Positions 23,532 through 35,869 are shown, counted from the first letter of the stretch. The stretch: 64,000 nt of DNA from Diadema setosum (GCF_964275005.1 NC_092704.1:5352048-5416047), one strand, 5' to 3'. Notes: generated by a model from the sequence alone, not told the origin. Program-made: numbers and translations.

Positions 23532-25024
23532 CAGTGGCGTATCTAAGGGGGGGCAAGGGGGGCACGTGCCCCGGGCGCCACTCCATGGGGGCGCCGAAAA
23601 CGAAAAAACGAGAAAAAAAAAAAACGAAGGAAAAAAAAAGAAAAAGAAAGAGAAAAAAAAAAAAAACTCGCCCAAACCAAATCAAACAAGATAAAAACAA
23701 AAAATGACAATGTTTATTGTGTTCACACAAGAATTCCATGTTTTGTAAGCTGAAATTTCGGATCGCTCGTTGCACTCGCTCGCCAAAATTTGTATATATA
23801 TAAAAAAAGAAGATAAGAACAAAACGTGATGACGCGGACAAAATGACAATGTATATTGTGTTCACACATGCCATCGTTAAAAGGCAAAATGTTACACGGA
23901 GCAGCGGCTGCAATTTTATTTCTTTCGTTCTGAAGCGAACGCCCATTGGATCAAACGAGGGCGCCAAAGGTGTCGAACATACGGGGGGGGGGGGCCTCAA
24001 AAAACCAAATCAAACAAGATAAGAACAAAACGCAATGATGACGCGGAAATATACATATTTCGGCTCCATCGCGCGTACTAATTTAGAGTATTTTTCAAGT
24101 CCTCAGTTTGTTGGTGTAAATCGTTATCTATAAGGCCGTCATTATATTTTGATTAGAATTGTAATACTTAATAAGCAAAAAATGACAAGAATTCCATGTT
24201 TTGTAAGCTGAAATACAGAAATTTTCGGCTCGCTCGCTGCGCTCGCTCGCTAAGAGTTATCCAAAAAAAAAAAAAGATAAGAACAAAACGTGATGATGGC
24301 GCGGAAATATACAAATTTCGGCTCAATCGTGCGTACTAATTTGGAGTATTTTTCAAGTCCTTAGTTTGTTGGTATGAATCGTTATCTATAAGGCCGTCAC
24401 TATATCTTGATTAGAATTGTAAGATTTAACAAGCAAAAAATGACAAGAATTCCATGTTTTGGAAGCTGAAATGCACAAATTTTCGGCTCGCTCGCTGCGC
24501 TCGCTCGCTAAAATTTATCAAAAAAGAAGAAGATAAGAACAAAACGTGATGATGACGCGGAAATGTACAATTTTCGGCTCACTCGTGCATACTACAATGT
24601 AATTTGGAGTATTTTTCAAGTCCTCAGTTTGTAGGTATAAATCGTTATCTATAAGGCCGTCACTATATCTTGATTAGAATTGTAAGATTTAATAAGCAAA
24701 AAATGACAAGAATTCCATGTTTTGTAAGCTGAAATACAAAAATTTTGGGCTCGCTCGCTAAAATTTATCAAAATAAAACAAAGATAAGAACAAAACGTGA
24801 TGATGACGCGGAAATATACAAAAATTTTCGGCTCGTTCGCCAAAATTTATCTAAATTTATTACATTTAAATCACCCTCAAAAGACCCCTGCTTGAAAAAG
24901 CATATCATGTAGACTTTTTTTAAAGTCCCTAGCGGGATGGGGTTGGGGTTGAACACTTTTTCAGAAATTAGGGGCGCAATTTTCGCGCTTGCCCCGGGCG
25001 CCGTTTTCCTTAGATACGCCACTG
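23532..25024. mobile_element. Non-autonomous hAT transposon, 1.5 kb, with perfect 8-bp target duplication
   Basis: The ends are CAGTGGCGTATCTAAGG and its reverse complement CCTTAGATACGCCACTG. GGCTGAAT stands directly outside both ends (23,524-23,531 and 25,025-25,032). CAGTG-type termini with an 8-bp duplication define the hAT superfamily. The interior has no transposase. It is built of four to five diverged repeats of about 300 bp, each with GATAAGAACAAAACGTGATG, CGCGGAAATATACA and a GCTCGCTCGCTGCGCTCG cassette. The antisense ORF over 23,500-24,000 is A/T-run driven and not a gene. Confidence 0.92.
23735..24850. repeat. Internal tandem repeats of the hAT element
   Basis: Units recur about every 250-300 bp near 23,735, 24,180, 24,440, 24,700 and, partly, 24,780. 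Shared words are AAAAAATGACAAGAATTCCA, TTGTAAGCTGAAAT and CTATAAGGCCGTCA. Copies differ by point changes and short deletions. Confidence 0.8.
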
Positions 25025-25032
25025 GGCTGAAT

Positions 25033-25468
25033 GAATGCTCTGTTAACGATCTGGTGCATTTGGAGCAAGTCAACCCTCTGACTTTTCAATTATAGAAAGG
25101 ATCCAAGTCGCAGGGCAGACTTTCGTTCCCCACTTTAAAGGGAAAGTCCCCTGTGACACCCTCTATTGAAATTAGGCTGTCCTCGGTGATAGGACAATAC
25201 TACTTGCTATACTCCTGAACCACTCAGAAAATAGTGCGTTTCTTTTCCTCATATAGAAGTAACGGCTATCGGTGCATGGTATGCTTGTTTGACATGTTGG
25301 TGCATGCATGTATACTACGTTGTGCCAACTTTTAAACTTCCAGGTGGTGGCAATATTGCCTTTAAGGCGTAAGATTGTAAGATAATAGTATTTCACTGGT
25401 CCAGACGTTGTCTGCTTTCTCTTTCTTTTTTAGTTTTCATGCTTTCGGTCCGTTAGGCCTTCATCAGG

Positions 25469-25512
<44 letters not shown>

Positions 25513-28350
25513 ACACATACGCACACATATATGATATATCATGTTTACACTACATTTACATGTATATTGGTACGACACACTACTACCTAAGTATCAGTAC
25601 GATACACCGCGATCACGATCGATGCCCGATACCTCCTCCCTTTCTCTCTAGAACCGAATACACCATCACTCGAACAACACACATGCAAGCCAGGCTGCTC
25701 AAGACATTGCAAGAGCCAGTAAGTTTTGTTATTATTTGCATTTCCTTCATTAAGATCATTAAATCATTAAGCATTTAGAGTATGCATGTGTTAAGTTGAT
25801 CTTTTGCTTGACATTGTGTGTCTGCATCCACTCCTAATAGCACTATTGTTACCTCGCATCTGTAGTACTAAACATAAGATACATAGGCCTCCGAATATTT
25901 CTATGCGATTGAGGTTATGCATACGTACGAACTTTTTTGTGCTCTTTCTCTATTGCAGGATTGCTGCTACATATTGTAGATCTGACGAAGGGCATAGGCC
26001 AAATGGTCGTTAAACTGGTAAATACATTTACAGCGACCTCCATTAGTGTCATATCTATTTGGTTGTCACTGCACAGTATGCTGCATAAGCCTATACTAAA
26101 GTTAAGACACCATTCCGGCCAGGTTCACGAGTTTTTAAGGTTCCTGCTGCTACAGTTTCTCTTTCTCTTTCGCTGTTTTATCTTCAAAGCTCGACACTAT
26201 TTTCTTTTTATTTCATTGTTTAACCCGGAACTAGAATTTGGTGGCCCGAAAAAAATAAAGATCATCGCAAAAATATTCTGTTAAAAACGTCAAAACGCAA
26301 TAAACATGATAAATATGTGAAAATAAGCATGTATGAGAAAGTGCTTCATAATTACGCAATGAACATGATATGTATGTCAAAATAAGCAGGTATGAGAAAG
26401 TGCTTCAAAATTGCCAAATACTGAGACCAACAAGTAAGAAGGAAAAGTCAGAGACGAAATGATTTGATAAAATGTCGAAATGGTCATAAAATGTGACAGT
26501 ACGTGTATGTGGAACAAATAGATAGGGCTTCAGACACCACGTACTGTGACTAAGTGCACTTTTAGTCTAACATGTCTTGCAACATTGAATTGAGCCAAAA
26601 ACATGATATTTTCATGACTCCATACATTCATGAAATAATTATATTTAGCAAATGAGTACACCTGCCTCTTTTTTTATAGATAAATAAAATTTGACCCTGA
26701 ATAGACTTCAGATTGGCCGTGAAGATGAGTGGCGATCCAACAATCTTTGTTGCTTTAAGAGCACTGAGCCTCGAGTTATTCTTAAATTCGAATGACTTTT
26801 TTTTTTCACAAAGTAATATACATAGCGCTTACATGAGTACATAATATTCTAAGGAATTTTGAATCACATATAAGCTTCAAAAAAGCATGGATACAATTCT
26901 AGTAATATCAACTTTGTATTTTGATAAATAAAAATGTCAGCAAATTTCATGTTTAACTCTATATGGCAAAGGGAGATGCACAAGAGACGTATAGCTCGTA
27001 AATTTTGTCAATTACTCTCGGAGATTAGGGCATCTCAAGGTCCGTCGAGGACTCCATGTATGAAAATTTTGATATCATGACGTCAGGCGAAACAGACAGA
27101 AAGAAAGGACTATGACAAGGACAAGAACGAACAATGACAAAACAGGCAGGAAAATAAACTAAAGAGAGGCATAACAAAGATTTCCCGACGAGAAAACAGT
27201 ATGAAAAAAAAAAGATGTAGGCCTACACACAAATTATAGGTGGCTTTATAGGGCTACCAAGATATATATAGTGTAGTTCCTTTAACAATAATGCCCAACA
27301 CTGTCACACATGAATGTAATAGTAAGATAATGATTTTAAGGAAAAGTAAAATTGACTAACATGACACATGATATTAATCAAGTAACATAAAACTACTGAT
27401 TTTTTTTTATATAAGGGGATAGGTTTAACGTTAAAAAAAAAGAAAAGTCAAGCAATGAAATGAAATACCGTATAGAGCAGTTTTTAAATTAAAAAAAAAG
27501 AAAGTACTGAACCTTCACTCAAATTTACACGTTTTGTCATATATTCAGACTTATTTCTATAAATTCTTTTGAAATAGTCCAGTTCGGTTTCACTTCATTT
27601 CATACTTATCATATCAGGTTACACTGAAAGTAAGCACAAATTCTTGTACTTTGTCAATAAAAGATACCAAAGAACATACACAATTACGTGTATAAATGGT
27701 GGAAATCGAATTAAGTTTTCCGGTAGTACAAAGAGGTATATGACTGGACCTACATAAAACCTCGTTTGGTTGTAAGCCCCGAGCAATCAGAATCTGTGAA
27801 TAAGAATTGGAGAGGGAATAGATATATTAGTTCGAACGAGATGAAATACAAATACAAGTAGGATTTACCTGCGTAACTAAATGCGAACCTAGCTCAGAAT
27901 AAAACGTTGTTATTGTTCATCATGTACTTCGGCATGTACGAGAGTGTTATTGCATTGATTGGAACTGCTAAACAAGTACTGTATTAAGCATAAATACAAC
28001 AAAAAAGTGGAATGTACAATCATTGAGCTATCAGACGGTCGAGGGCGAGATCTCAGTAAAGGAATAAAAGAAATACCTGCGGAGCCCAAATTGCACATGA
28101 TGAATTCCTCGAGAGCGTGACGACAAGGGCCATATTGCGCTCATCAGCCTGTTGACAATTCCGTGAAATCATGAGTAGGAAAATGATATACGACAATATA
28201 TCATTACATGAGACGTTGCAAATCTATTCAGTTGTTAGGTTCACACGCTGTTCCTATAAACTGTAAGTACAGGTCGAAAACTTAACTCTCGATGAAAGGC
28301 TTGTAGTTTAGTGCTGTGTACACGCACTCGAAAATTATAGCAACTTATAG
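25033..28350. other. Gene-free stretch
   Basis: A CA microsatellite sits at about 25,471-25,528. On either side of it lie GGCCTTCATCAGGATC and GATCTGACGAAGGGCATAGG, the type of motif common in UTRs of Penelope-like and other retroelements. I could not delimit an element. The 115-codon frame ending at 26,284 has no known domain. The rest is A/T-rich and unremarkable. Confidence 0.4.
25471..25528. repeat. CA microsatellite
   Basis: About 20 CA units followed by imperfect CACAGACACACACATACG. Confidence 0.9.
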
Positions 28351-28766
28351 TTTTAAAAAGGATAGTATAGCCAGATATATAGCATTGGTGGGGATTAGGA
28401 TTGAGCTTTCAACTTTTTGCAAGATACTGAGATAGATATACACCACCTATGAAATGATACTTGGCATACCATTGTAAGAGGAATTCAAAGTTTATTTGCT
28501 GAAAATCGGTTTTGAAATGGCTGAGATGTCCAAAAACAAAGGAAAACATAGACATCCTAATAAAAGGTGGGTCCCATCTTTTATCAGTATCGCTTGTTTT
28601 GGATATCTCAGCCATTTGAAACAAATTTTCATCAAATAAACGTCGAATTCCTCGTGGTATTTCATGCTCTTTCATATTTCATAAGAAGTTTCTCATTATC
28701 TCACACAAAAAAAAAATGTTAGAAACCTGAAGCCAATTTTCAACCAGAAATATACAATTCCTTTAA
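28351..28766. mobile_element. MITE of the TTAAAGGGAT family, copy 1 (most diverged)
   Basis: It begins TTTTAAAAAGGATAGTATAG and ends ACAATTCCTTTAA. Internally it has GAAAATCGGTTTTGAAATGG and the oppositely oriented GGATATCTCAGCCATTTGAA, so each half mirrors the other. Two sister copies lie at 30,235-30,604 and 49,512-49,868. Confidence 0.8.
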
Positions 28767-28928
28767 AGAACAGAACTAGTTGTTGACCTAAACTTCAAGT
28801 TTGGCAACTGCGTGTAATATCTGCAACCTATCCATTCAGTAAAAAACTCTTTTAAGTTTCGTTCAAGGGAATGTAAGGAGGAACAGCTTGTTATCTTTAA
28901 TAGGGGAGAGATCATTGCAGTATTATCT

Positions 28929-29085
28929 CGGCCCCATTCATAAAAAGTTGATGTCATGGCAACTATTGCTGGAATGGCAATTGTCGTGGTAATGACAAGA
29001 ATCCAGCTTCCTGATTGGCTGTTGCTTAGGGAAGTTGCCATTTTAGCAAGATCGCTGTCATACCAACTTTTATGAAATGGGGCCC
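28929..29085. mobile_element. Short MITE with GGCCCCATTCATAAAA inverted ends
   Basis: The left GGCCCCATTCATAAAAAGTT pairs with the right ACTTTTATGAAATGGGGCC, and pairing continues through GTCATGGCAAC. About 157 bp. The 110-codon antisense ORF across it is not a gene. Confidence 0.75.
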
Positions 29086-30234
29086 TGATATGCATTATTG
29101 ATTGTTGTTTTTCGCGAAAATTGTACGTTGACGGTGAATTGCGTCACTTTGGCGCGTAGGAGTGAATTAAACTATTTTTGTCTGAACTTAAACTCCAAAA
29201 AAACTGGTACACAATTTTGCCGACACTATATAGCTAAATAAATCGTTTTTATTGGGGGGCAGTGTTTTGTTTTGAAGGATAAATATTGCTATATGAATCA
29301 CTATCATCCTGGCATGGTTGATATTTTCAAGGAACGTTGTTGTTGTTATTTTTTTTAATCGTTGATATACAAAATAACAAGGACTGTGTGGGACGCCACG
29401 GGATTAGAGTAAGAGCGTAGTATGAAATATGAATCTAAAACCAGCGTAATCTGCTTTTTGGCACTTTTAAAAAAAGTAATTGATGTGGGGAAAAAAGAGT
29501 TGAAAGTACATTCTAAATCAAGGAAAACAGCTCCCGATATTTAGCCGTCGTTGATATTTTTACAATTGCTATTTGGTATTATTTGGTATCAAATAACCAT
29601 GTACATTCAATAGTGACTATAGAGCTTGGCAAGGCAGAAAACAAGATTGCGTGTCAATATTGGCTTTGCTCTAAGAATGCACGCATCTGTTGTGGACAGC
29701 TTTTTCAAGGAACTTCCTTCGTAATGAGCTGCCCACTGGTCAGGCCTGTTCATTCTTAGAGCAATTCAATTATACTGAGTGATATACAGTCTGGTTTTTG
29801 ACCAGTTGACCTTACCAATCACCAGATATACTATATCATCAGCCTCGATATTTTATAGTGATACAGCTGATATACTAGACATTCATTTCATTGAAATATC
29901 TTTTCGACGAATGCATTTTCCCCTTAAATTCATAAATTCTTAAATTCATCTATGCAACTGCAAATTTCATGTAAGAATTATCCTTTAACTACATTCTGGG
30001 AATCTGCGTCTTGTAGGTAAAGTAAAATGCTGCTAGTACGCGATGAATCGTGCCAGACCAGTAGCACTGAATGACATGTATCTAACAAGCTGAATGCAAT
30101 TCACTCTCACTCGTTGGATATTACTGTTATGCCGGTCCGATATATTGTAATGGATAGTAATCGAACAGTCATGATACATTACGAAGCAGCCACGATCGGG
30201 TGAGACTGCATTACTTCCGACGTTACTTTGGGGG
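29086..30234. other. Gene-free stretch
   Basis: A small inverted pair (GCTCTAAGAATG near 29,668 and CATTCTTAGAGC near 29,752) bounds about 95 bp and may be a relic MITE. Nothing else was recognised. Confidence 0.4.
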
Positions 30235-30604
30235 TTAAAGGGATAATAATATAGTATTGGTGGAGATGAGGATTGGGCTTTAAACTTTCTGCGAGATATA
30301 CCGAGAAACCACTTATGAAATAATACAGAGCATACCATTCTAAGGAGCCTTTTGACAAGGCCTCGTGGCTGAAGATTGAGTCTAACTAACCACACCGACC
30401 ACTACTTTGTTTTACTCTGCTTTTGGATGTCTCAGCCATTCCAAACCAATTTTCATCTAATAATTATTTTAAATTCCTCGTATCATCTAATAATTTTACA
30501 TTCTTCGTAGAATGGTATGCTTTGTACTATTTCATAAGTGGTTTCTTGGGATCTCGCAAAAATTTAAAAGCCTAATCCCCACCAATAATATACCATCCCT
30601 TTAA
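30235..30604. mobile_element. MITE of the TTAAAGGGAT family, copy 2
   Basis: TTAAAGGGATAATAATATAG at the left and TACCATCCCTTTAA at the right form the terminal inverted repeat with TTAA at both outer edges. Internally AGCCATTCCAAACCAATTTT and TTTCATAAGTGGTTTCTTGG are shared with the copies at 28.4 and 49.5 kb. Confidence 0.85.
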
Positions 30605-30639
30605 GAACAACAAAACTGAATTCCTCTCCTCGACTCGAG

Positions 30640-30830
30640 CGTCTCATCCGAAGAGAAAAAAGGCGTGTAAAGATCTTTATAGGCATGCTTGCCTTCCCCA
30701 GTTGAAAGAGAGACGAAAAGAAAAGGAGGAACAGAGAAAAAAGGCGTGTAAAGATCTTTATAGGCATGCTTACCCTCCCCAATTGAAAGAGAGACGAAAA
30801 AAAAAGGAGACTACAGAGAAAGATATGGTA
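30640..30830. repeat. Direct duplication, about 90 bp
   Basis: AAAAAAGGCGTGTAAAGATC, followed by TTTATAGGCATGCTT and TTGAAAGAGAGACGAAAA, occurs twice (about 30,655-30,722 and 30,738-30,802). It gives repeated peptides in both strands and is not coding by any other sign. Confidence 0.8.
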
Positions 30831-31131
30831 TACAGGGTAAGGAAATCACTAACGAATAGTAAAGACCATCCCCTCCCCGTGTTGATGACGAGGTGAACTT
30901 ATACAGAATTTTAACTTTGTTCATAAATGGGTTAATCACGGTTATTAAAATACGTTAATAGAGCCTGATAATACACATGATTATTGATGAATCGATATTT
31001 TTGAAGTGTTGATCACAACCTCCATAATAGCATTAAGTACATGTCGAAGTCGGTTAACACAGTTACCCGCAAAAACCGATTTAGGTTGATCTTGTTTTTG
31101 TACCCATACACATATTAACGTCGATACAGCA

Positions 31132-31252
31132 GGGGCGGATCCATGGAATTCCGTGAAGGGGAGGCGCAATTAAGTATCCGCCTTTTTTTTCTTTTGTTTT
31201 AAGAAGCCCCCTCAGCCCCCTCCCACCCCACCCCACCCCGATTCGCCACTGT
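31132..31252. mobile_element. hAT-like MITE remnant
   Basis: CAGGGGCGGATCCATGGAAT, then TTCCGTGAAGGG, resembles the left end of the hAT-like MITE at 10,182. The right side ends CGATTCGCCACTG, an imperfect partner. It lies about 140 bp upstream of the acceptor of NAT-like 1, probably inside its 5' intron. Confidence 0.55.
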
Positions 31253-31383
31253 ACGGAGACATCTTTGGCTGACGCCCTCCGGTTAACATCTACCGAATGG
31301 TGAACATAATAGGATCATTATACATGTTATAAGCATTTTATATCATGGCATAACAATCTATACAATTAATCTTTACTTGATTC

Positions 31384-31394
31384 ATATCTTTCAG
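31384..31394 (+). promoter_or_regulatory. Splice acceptor of NAT-like 1
   Basis: ATATCTTTCAG precedes the exon that begins GTATCTACCATCG, 24 bp upstream of the chosen ATG. It implies a non-coding 5' exon upstream, which I could not locate. Confidence 0.65.
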
Positions 31395-31418
31395 GTATCT
31401 ACCATCGACAACTTAGAC

Positions 31419-32330
31419 ATGGCTACCACTGAAAACGTAATAACGAAAGGTGAAGCTTTCTCCTTCCTTCGTAACGTCTTGTGTATTGCTTACCCCGAGA
31501 GCAAAATGGCAACTGATTCGACAGCTCTTCTCAGTGACATAGTGTCATCTTGGCAGAGCTACATCCCATTTCAGAACCTTGGGATGATAGCTTGTCCTCA
31601 GGACGAACGCCATCCCCCTACCCTTCATGAGATCAAGGAGAATGTATTCACCAAGATGGGGGGATGCTGTTACCATAACAACATAGGTTGCTACCTGATT
31701 CTTTGTGCTGTCGGCTTTGATGTATCCTTAGTTGCCAGTGATGTCGGAATGAGAAATAATCACCCTCTTTCTATCGTCCATAATCTCTCTTATTCCGGAA
31801 GCCACCACGTTGTAGATGTGGGAACTGGCGGATATCCAACTTTCCTTCCAATCCCTCTTGATTTCAAGAAGGAGTCATCTGAGTACCACCAGTCCTATCT
31901 GAGATACAAATTTATCCTGGAAGGGGACACCATCACTCGTATGCACAACGCCGACTCCAACCCGTCAGCTGGGGCGTGGTTTGAGGACACGACAGTAGAT
32001 GGCTGGTATCCATACACCATCATTCACCATGATACACCAGTTGAAATATCTTACTTCGACGAAACGATGAAGAAACTCTTCACGCAGGTTTTGCCGTCGG
32101 TACCACTCCTGACCAGTCCTATGGCCACGTATTTTCCGAATGGCCGCTTTGTTTCTATAAAAAACACCACTCTCCTGGTCGAGAATGATCAAGGAAAGGT
32201 AGAAAAGCTCTACCTGAAATCACGTGCCGACATTCTTGCAGCATATGCACGTTTCTTCCCACAGTTGCCTCCAGAATTGATTTTAACAGCCCTGGCAGAT
32301 GGTAATGTGAAGTTGAACTTTGATAAGTAG
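31419..32330 (+). CDS. Arylamine N-acetyltransferase-like protein, copy 1 (303 aa)
   Basis: The exon appears to start at 31,395 after ATATCTTTCAG, and the first ATG after the acceptor gives a 303-residue protein. An upstream in-frame ATG at 31,377 lies before the acceptor and is rejected. NAT-family signs: GGCCYHNN at residues 81-88 with Cys84 at the catalytic position, His115 (NNHPLSIV) and Asp133 (VVDVGTGGYP), the Cys-His-Asp triad that moves acetyl from acetyl-CoA via a Cys thioester. The usual Glu two residues after the catalytic Cys is His86 here, whereas copies 2 and 3 keep Glu. Family members are normally 270-295 aa cytosolic enzymes; this one is slightly long. The coding region is one exon, as in vertebrate NATs. 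It is roughly 60% identical to copies 2 and 3 by eye. A LINE fragment starts about 65 bp after the stop. The substrate cannot be inferred. It lies outside the recent segmental duplication. Confidence 0.88.
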   Translation: MATTENVITKGEAFSFLRNVLCIAYPESKMATDSTALLSDIVSSWQSYIPFQNLGMIACPQDERHPPTLHEIKENVFTKMGGCCYHNNIGCYLILCAVGFDVSLVASDVGMRNNHPLSIVHNLSYSGSHHVVDVGTGGYPTFLPIPLDFKKESSEYHQSYLRYKFILEGDTITRMHNADSNPSAGAWFEDTTVDGWYPYTIIHHDTPVEISYFDETMKKLFTQVLPSVPLLTSPMATYFPNGRFVSIKNTTLLVENDQGKVEKLYLKSRADILAAYARFFPQLPPELILTALADGNVKLNFDK

Positions 32331-32395
32331 GAGACTCTCGTTAGGACAATGAATTGACCGACAATTTGAATAAGGAAGTTGAAGTTTAGCTGAAT

Positions 32396-32935
32396 TAATA
32401 GTAATAATAATAACAATAATAATAATAATAATAGTGTATACTTCTATAGCGCAACAGTCCATCAAAAAGATGCTCATGGCGCTTTTAGTCTTAAGGTGAG
32501 GAAAAGAAAGAAAGAAAGAAAGAAGAAGAAGAAAAGGAATTATATGACATCTTCATTTTTTATTTCCTACAACATTTATTAAACAGATATGTTTTTAGAG
32601 ATGTTTCAAATGATTCCACAGAGGATGACTGGCAGCAGTGACAGGGATATCTTTCCAAACTTTTGGTCCAATGTGAGAGAAAGAACGAGTTTCCCATGAA
32701 TGCTCAACTTTAGGCATGTTAGGTATCTGAAATGAAAAGGAAGTAGATGATCGACGTCTGCGAGGAGCTCTAGGGTTGTAACAATATAAAGAATTCTGGA
32801 GATACTCGGGTGCATTGAACCTAACAGAAATAAAGAATATCATATCTTTAATTTGACATTCATGGATACCCTCACATAAATGTTGATATGGGTTTAGAAC
32901 TAAATTATCGAAGTACATTAAAGATGACATGTGTA
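32396..32935 (-). mobile_element. 3' end of an L2-like LINE, antisense
   Basis: On the minus strand a frame from about 32,930 to 32,595 ends with SSTSFSFQIPN, then HSWETRSFSHIGPKVWKDIP. This is the typical C-terminus of L2/CR1 reverse transcriptases (G.R.FS..GP.LWN.LP). The 3' UTR then has GCGCCATGAGCATC and TGCGCTATAGAAGTATACAC and an ATT-rich tail at 32,398-32,432. It is 5'-truncated and inserted almost directly behind NAT-like 1, so that gene's 3' UTR may run into it. An AAAG/AAG-rich patch sits at about 32,503-32,535. Confidence 0.75.
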
Positions 32936-32939
32936 TAGA

Positions 32940-34444
32940 TCATCAATATAGATTAACATTAATCACCATCGTACTTCAAACGTTTGTCCTTAATTGTGAT
33001 ATTGATGGGCGACTTTGACAACTGATATATGTGATGCGTGGTCTTTGATTCGATTTGTATGTTTACTTACTGGGAGAGTTTTACTCTGTTCCTGTTTCGC
33101 TCTACATCGACAGTGATCGAGAATATCATGACTTACCTTTACCTCATTCTTCACGTGACTGCACTTTCATTTCTTGACTGATTGAACTTCATTTTGGGGG
33201 CGCACACCGTCTTGTGACGTTCTTTTGTTATTTGTTTTTGTTCCACGCCAGTGTGTTAGGACGTGTGTGTGTGTGGGTGTGTGTCATGCACAAAATATAA
33301 CTGATGATGAATGACGACGCTACCTTTTATGGTAAGGCGGATGACAAGAGAGGTGGCCGACATACGGGGTGTTATTTGCCCACCGAGCAAAACATTGACA
33401 TGATTTGAAAGTTATTCACTCTTACATGTGTATTATGATGTAATGATATGCAGAACACTCAATAGCACTGTACACTTAGTCCAAAGTCCTTCTGGTACAG
33501 AAAGACTTAATTTTCTAATTTCGAAATGAGGTAGCAGCTAATATATCGTAGTTTGGTATTAACTGAGTCTTCATGAATTACAAGAGGAGTGAGTTGATAA
33601 TGATTTTTTGAATGGGTTTTTATTCACTTTCAGTGTTACTCAGAACAACGGGCCAGCCATGAGGCAAATTCTTTCATTGGTTTATAAGATCATGTTCAAT
33701 ATATAAACAAGATAGCCCTTTCTCGTGTAGATACTACTTGGGGGGAAAAAGTTTACTGTCTTAGTTACTAATAGATTTGTGGGATTTCACCCTCTTAGAA
33801 TCAGGTTGATTATAGAGTAGACCTACATCTTTGCACGCACAAACATTATACAGTTTCTTTTGATATTATGCAGTGTCAAATCATTATCATCTGATGATAG
33901 TGACATTCATTTTTTAGATCCCCACGCCATTAGGTATATAGGCCTATATCTTTGGAGATTCTATTGTTTCTATCCATAGTTTTTGGATGATAATCTCGCT
34001 TTCTGCACTGAGCAATAATTGTGAATGTTTTATCGCACAAGGTTTTATCTATGTTAACTGTAGGTCTTATAGTTTGTTTGTTCATAATGAATAATCACCT
34101 GATTACTTTATCTTCTATTTATCACATTATCATTAACACTTATTCTGAAATAAATGCAGAAATGTATTTGCAAATAAACAAAGTCTTTCCCTGAAACAGT
34201 TTAAGATTCAAAACGTTTGTCTATATCTGTCCACCTCTGGCATGACTGACATTCTAAGTTCTATTCGTCTACATGTTTGGTCGCCAGTATTCTTTGGTCT
34301 ATCGCATAGTGATCAATGTATCACCTTGACTAAACCAAGCACACTCTACTCATTGAGATTTTCAGCTAGAATCTCATTTAGTTATCAGTCTGTGTTTGTT
34401 ATCTATATTACGCATGGGGCACCTCCATGTATCAGTTTGACTAC
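32940..34444. other. Gene-free stretch between NAT-like 1 and the LTR element
   Basis: No ORF with a known domain is present. Possible polyadenylation signals AATAAA occur near 34,149 and 34,175 and could serve NAT-like 1 only if its 3' UTR is very long. A short GT run lies near 33,263. Confidence 0.4.
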
Positions 34445-35012
34445 TGTCACAAAATTGCCTAGAGCACCCCTCTCACTGTAATGGATCAGACCAGGACTGT
34501 GCACTGGAGTGTGCACTGGAGTGTGTACTGTAGGCATGGGTTATGTGTTAAAGTACACAGGTCATGAGTGTGTGTGTGCCTGACCCAGCAGTGTCAGGTC
34601 AGTACAAAGTTCAGTGCAAGTGCACTTGTCTTCAGAGTGTGTCCAGGGATTGTAGTGGGGTGAAGACTGAATCTCGCCACGGTGTTGCCTTGGATGCTGC
34701 TCATGCAATACTTCTCAAGTCTCTCGCTCTGTACTTGAATCGACTTACACTACAGCTGTATTGATCCTCCTTGATTGAACACATTGGGACGGTATGTACC
34801 CTGACTGTTGACTCATTTTAGGTCTTGACCTAAATAATAAGTGCATGTAGTGAGTGCTCATTTATTGGTGGTTGCTCTGATGAGCGAGGGTATGAGGTGA
34901 CCATGAGTGAGTGAGCGATAAGCTGATGTGCCTGCCAGCCATATACTTTGGCGAGTATCCCGATTGAGTTGATGAAAATACTCAGTAATAACAAAGAGGC
35001 AAATTTGTTACA
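34445..35012 (+). repeat. 5' LTR
   Basis: 568 bp from TGTCACAAAATTGCC to AAATTTGTTACA, matching the 3' LTR. It contains CACTGGAGTGTG repeats near 34,500-34,535. The LTR should carry the element's promoter and polyadenylation signal, but no clear TATA box is seen. Confidence 0.92.
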
Positions 35013-35035
35013 AATGGTGGCAGCGGTGGGATATG
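35013..35035 (+). other. Likely primer-binding site
   Basis: AATGGTGGCAGCGGTGGG follows the 5' LTR directly, the position and TGG-type start expected of a tRNA primer-binding site. I cannot assign the tRNA. Confidence 0.6.
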
Positions 35036-35359
35036 CCCGGCATTTGAGTTGCTCTCACTCATGAGTCTATCCTTGCAATAAGAGCGGGTATATTTCAACT
35101 CAGATATGAAGCACTAGAACTAGTTGTTCAGAAGTGAAGTTGAAACGTAATTGAAAGCCTTCAATCAATGCATGTTATGATGTGATACAGGCTGTATAAC
35201 AATGAGTTGCACTACGGTACAGTGAAAAACATAGGTGCTCAGAATTGATGCACCCAGAAATAGCTCAGACACTGAATGCTATACCAAATTCACAAACATG
35301 TGTGACTCGTAGGCATGTACCTGACAAGTACACATAAAGCATAGCACGTATGCTCGTGT

Positions 35360-35460
35360 CGGTGAGTTAGTGTTGCTCATGAGTTCGTGTTGCTCATGAG
35401 TTAGTGTTGCTCATGAATTAGTGTTACTCATCAGTTTGTGTGCTCGTGAGTATAACCTGC
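35360..35460 (+). repeat. 17-bp tandem repeat in the LTR element leader
   Basis: GTTAGTGTTGCTCATGA-like units occur about five times in the untranslated leader between primer-binding site and gag. Confidence 0.8.
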
Positions 35461-35869
35461 TCATGAGTTGGACTTGCTCGCGCAAGTTCGCTCGTGAGTG
35501 CACCATGTAGGCCTATGTGAGTCGTGAGCATGCACTGACTATGTTGTAGTACTTCACGTGGTATAGTAATTTAAAGGGAATGGTAGCCTGTATTGGGTTA
35601 TATCTGCAGAGAAATCAGATCAGTTTACTGATACACAGATAGCTGGAAAAAAATGGTTCCATGAGGATGGACACATGAGAAACTGTTGTTCGTATTGAAT
35701 CTGGAAATAAGACCATAACAAATTCAAAGAACTGTGGTAAGCTCAGACGATGATGCATTTCATCACGGTTTATGGCTGTTTCCGCATGTAATAGTTTCTG
35801 ACCAATTATTTGAAAATTCTGGCGGTCTGGTGGTTTTAGGTTGAAATAAAGACTGACTCTGCAAACAAC

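Noticed and set aside
25937-26284. 115-codon ORF with hydrophobic segments
   Set aside because: Lies in or next to repeat-like sequence and shows no family resemblance; T-rich codons explain the hydrophobicity.
28763-29095. 110-codon minus-strand ORF
   Set aside because: It spans a short MITE (28,929-29,085) with inverted ends.
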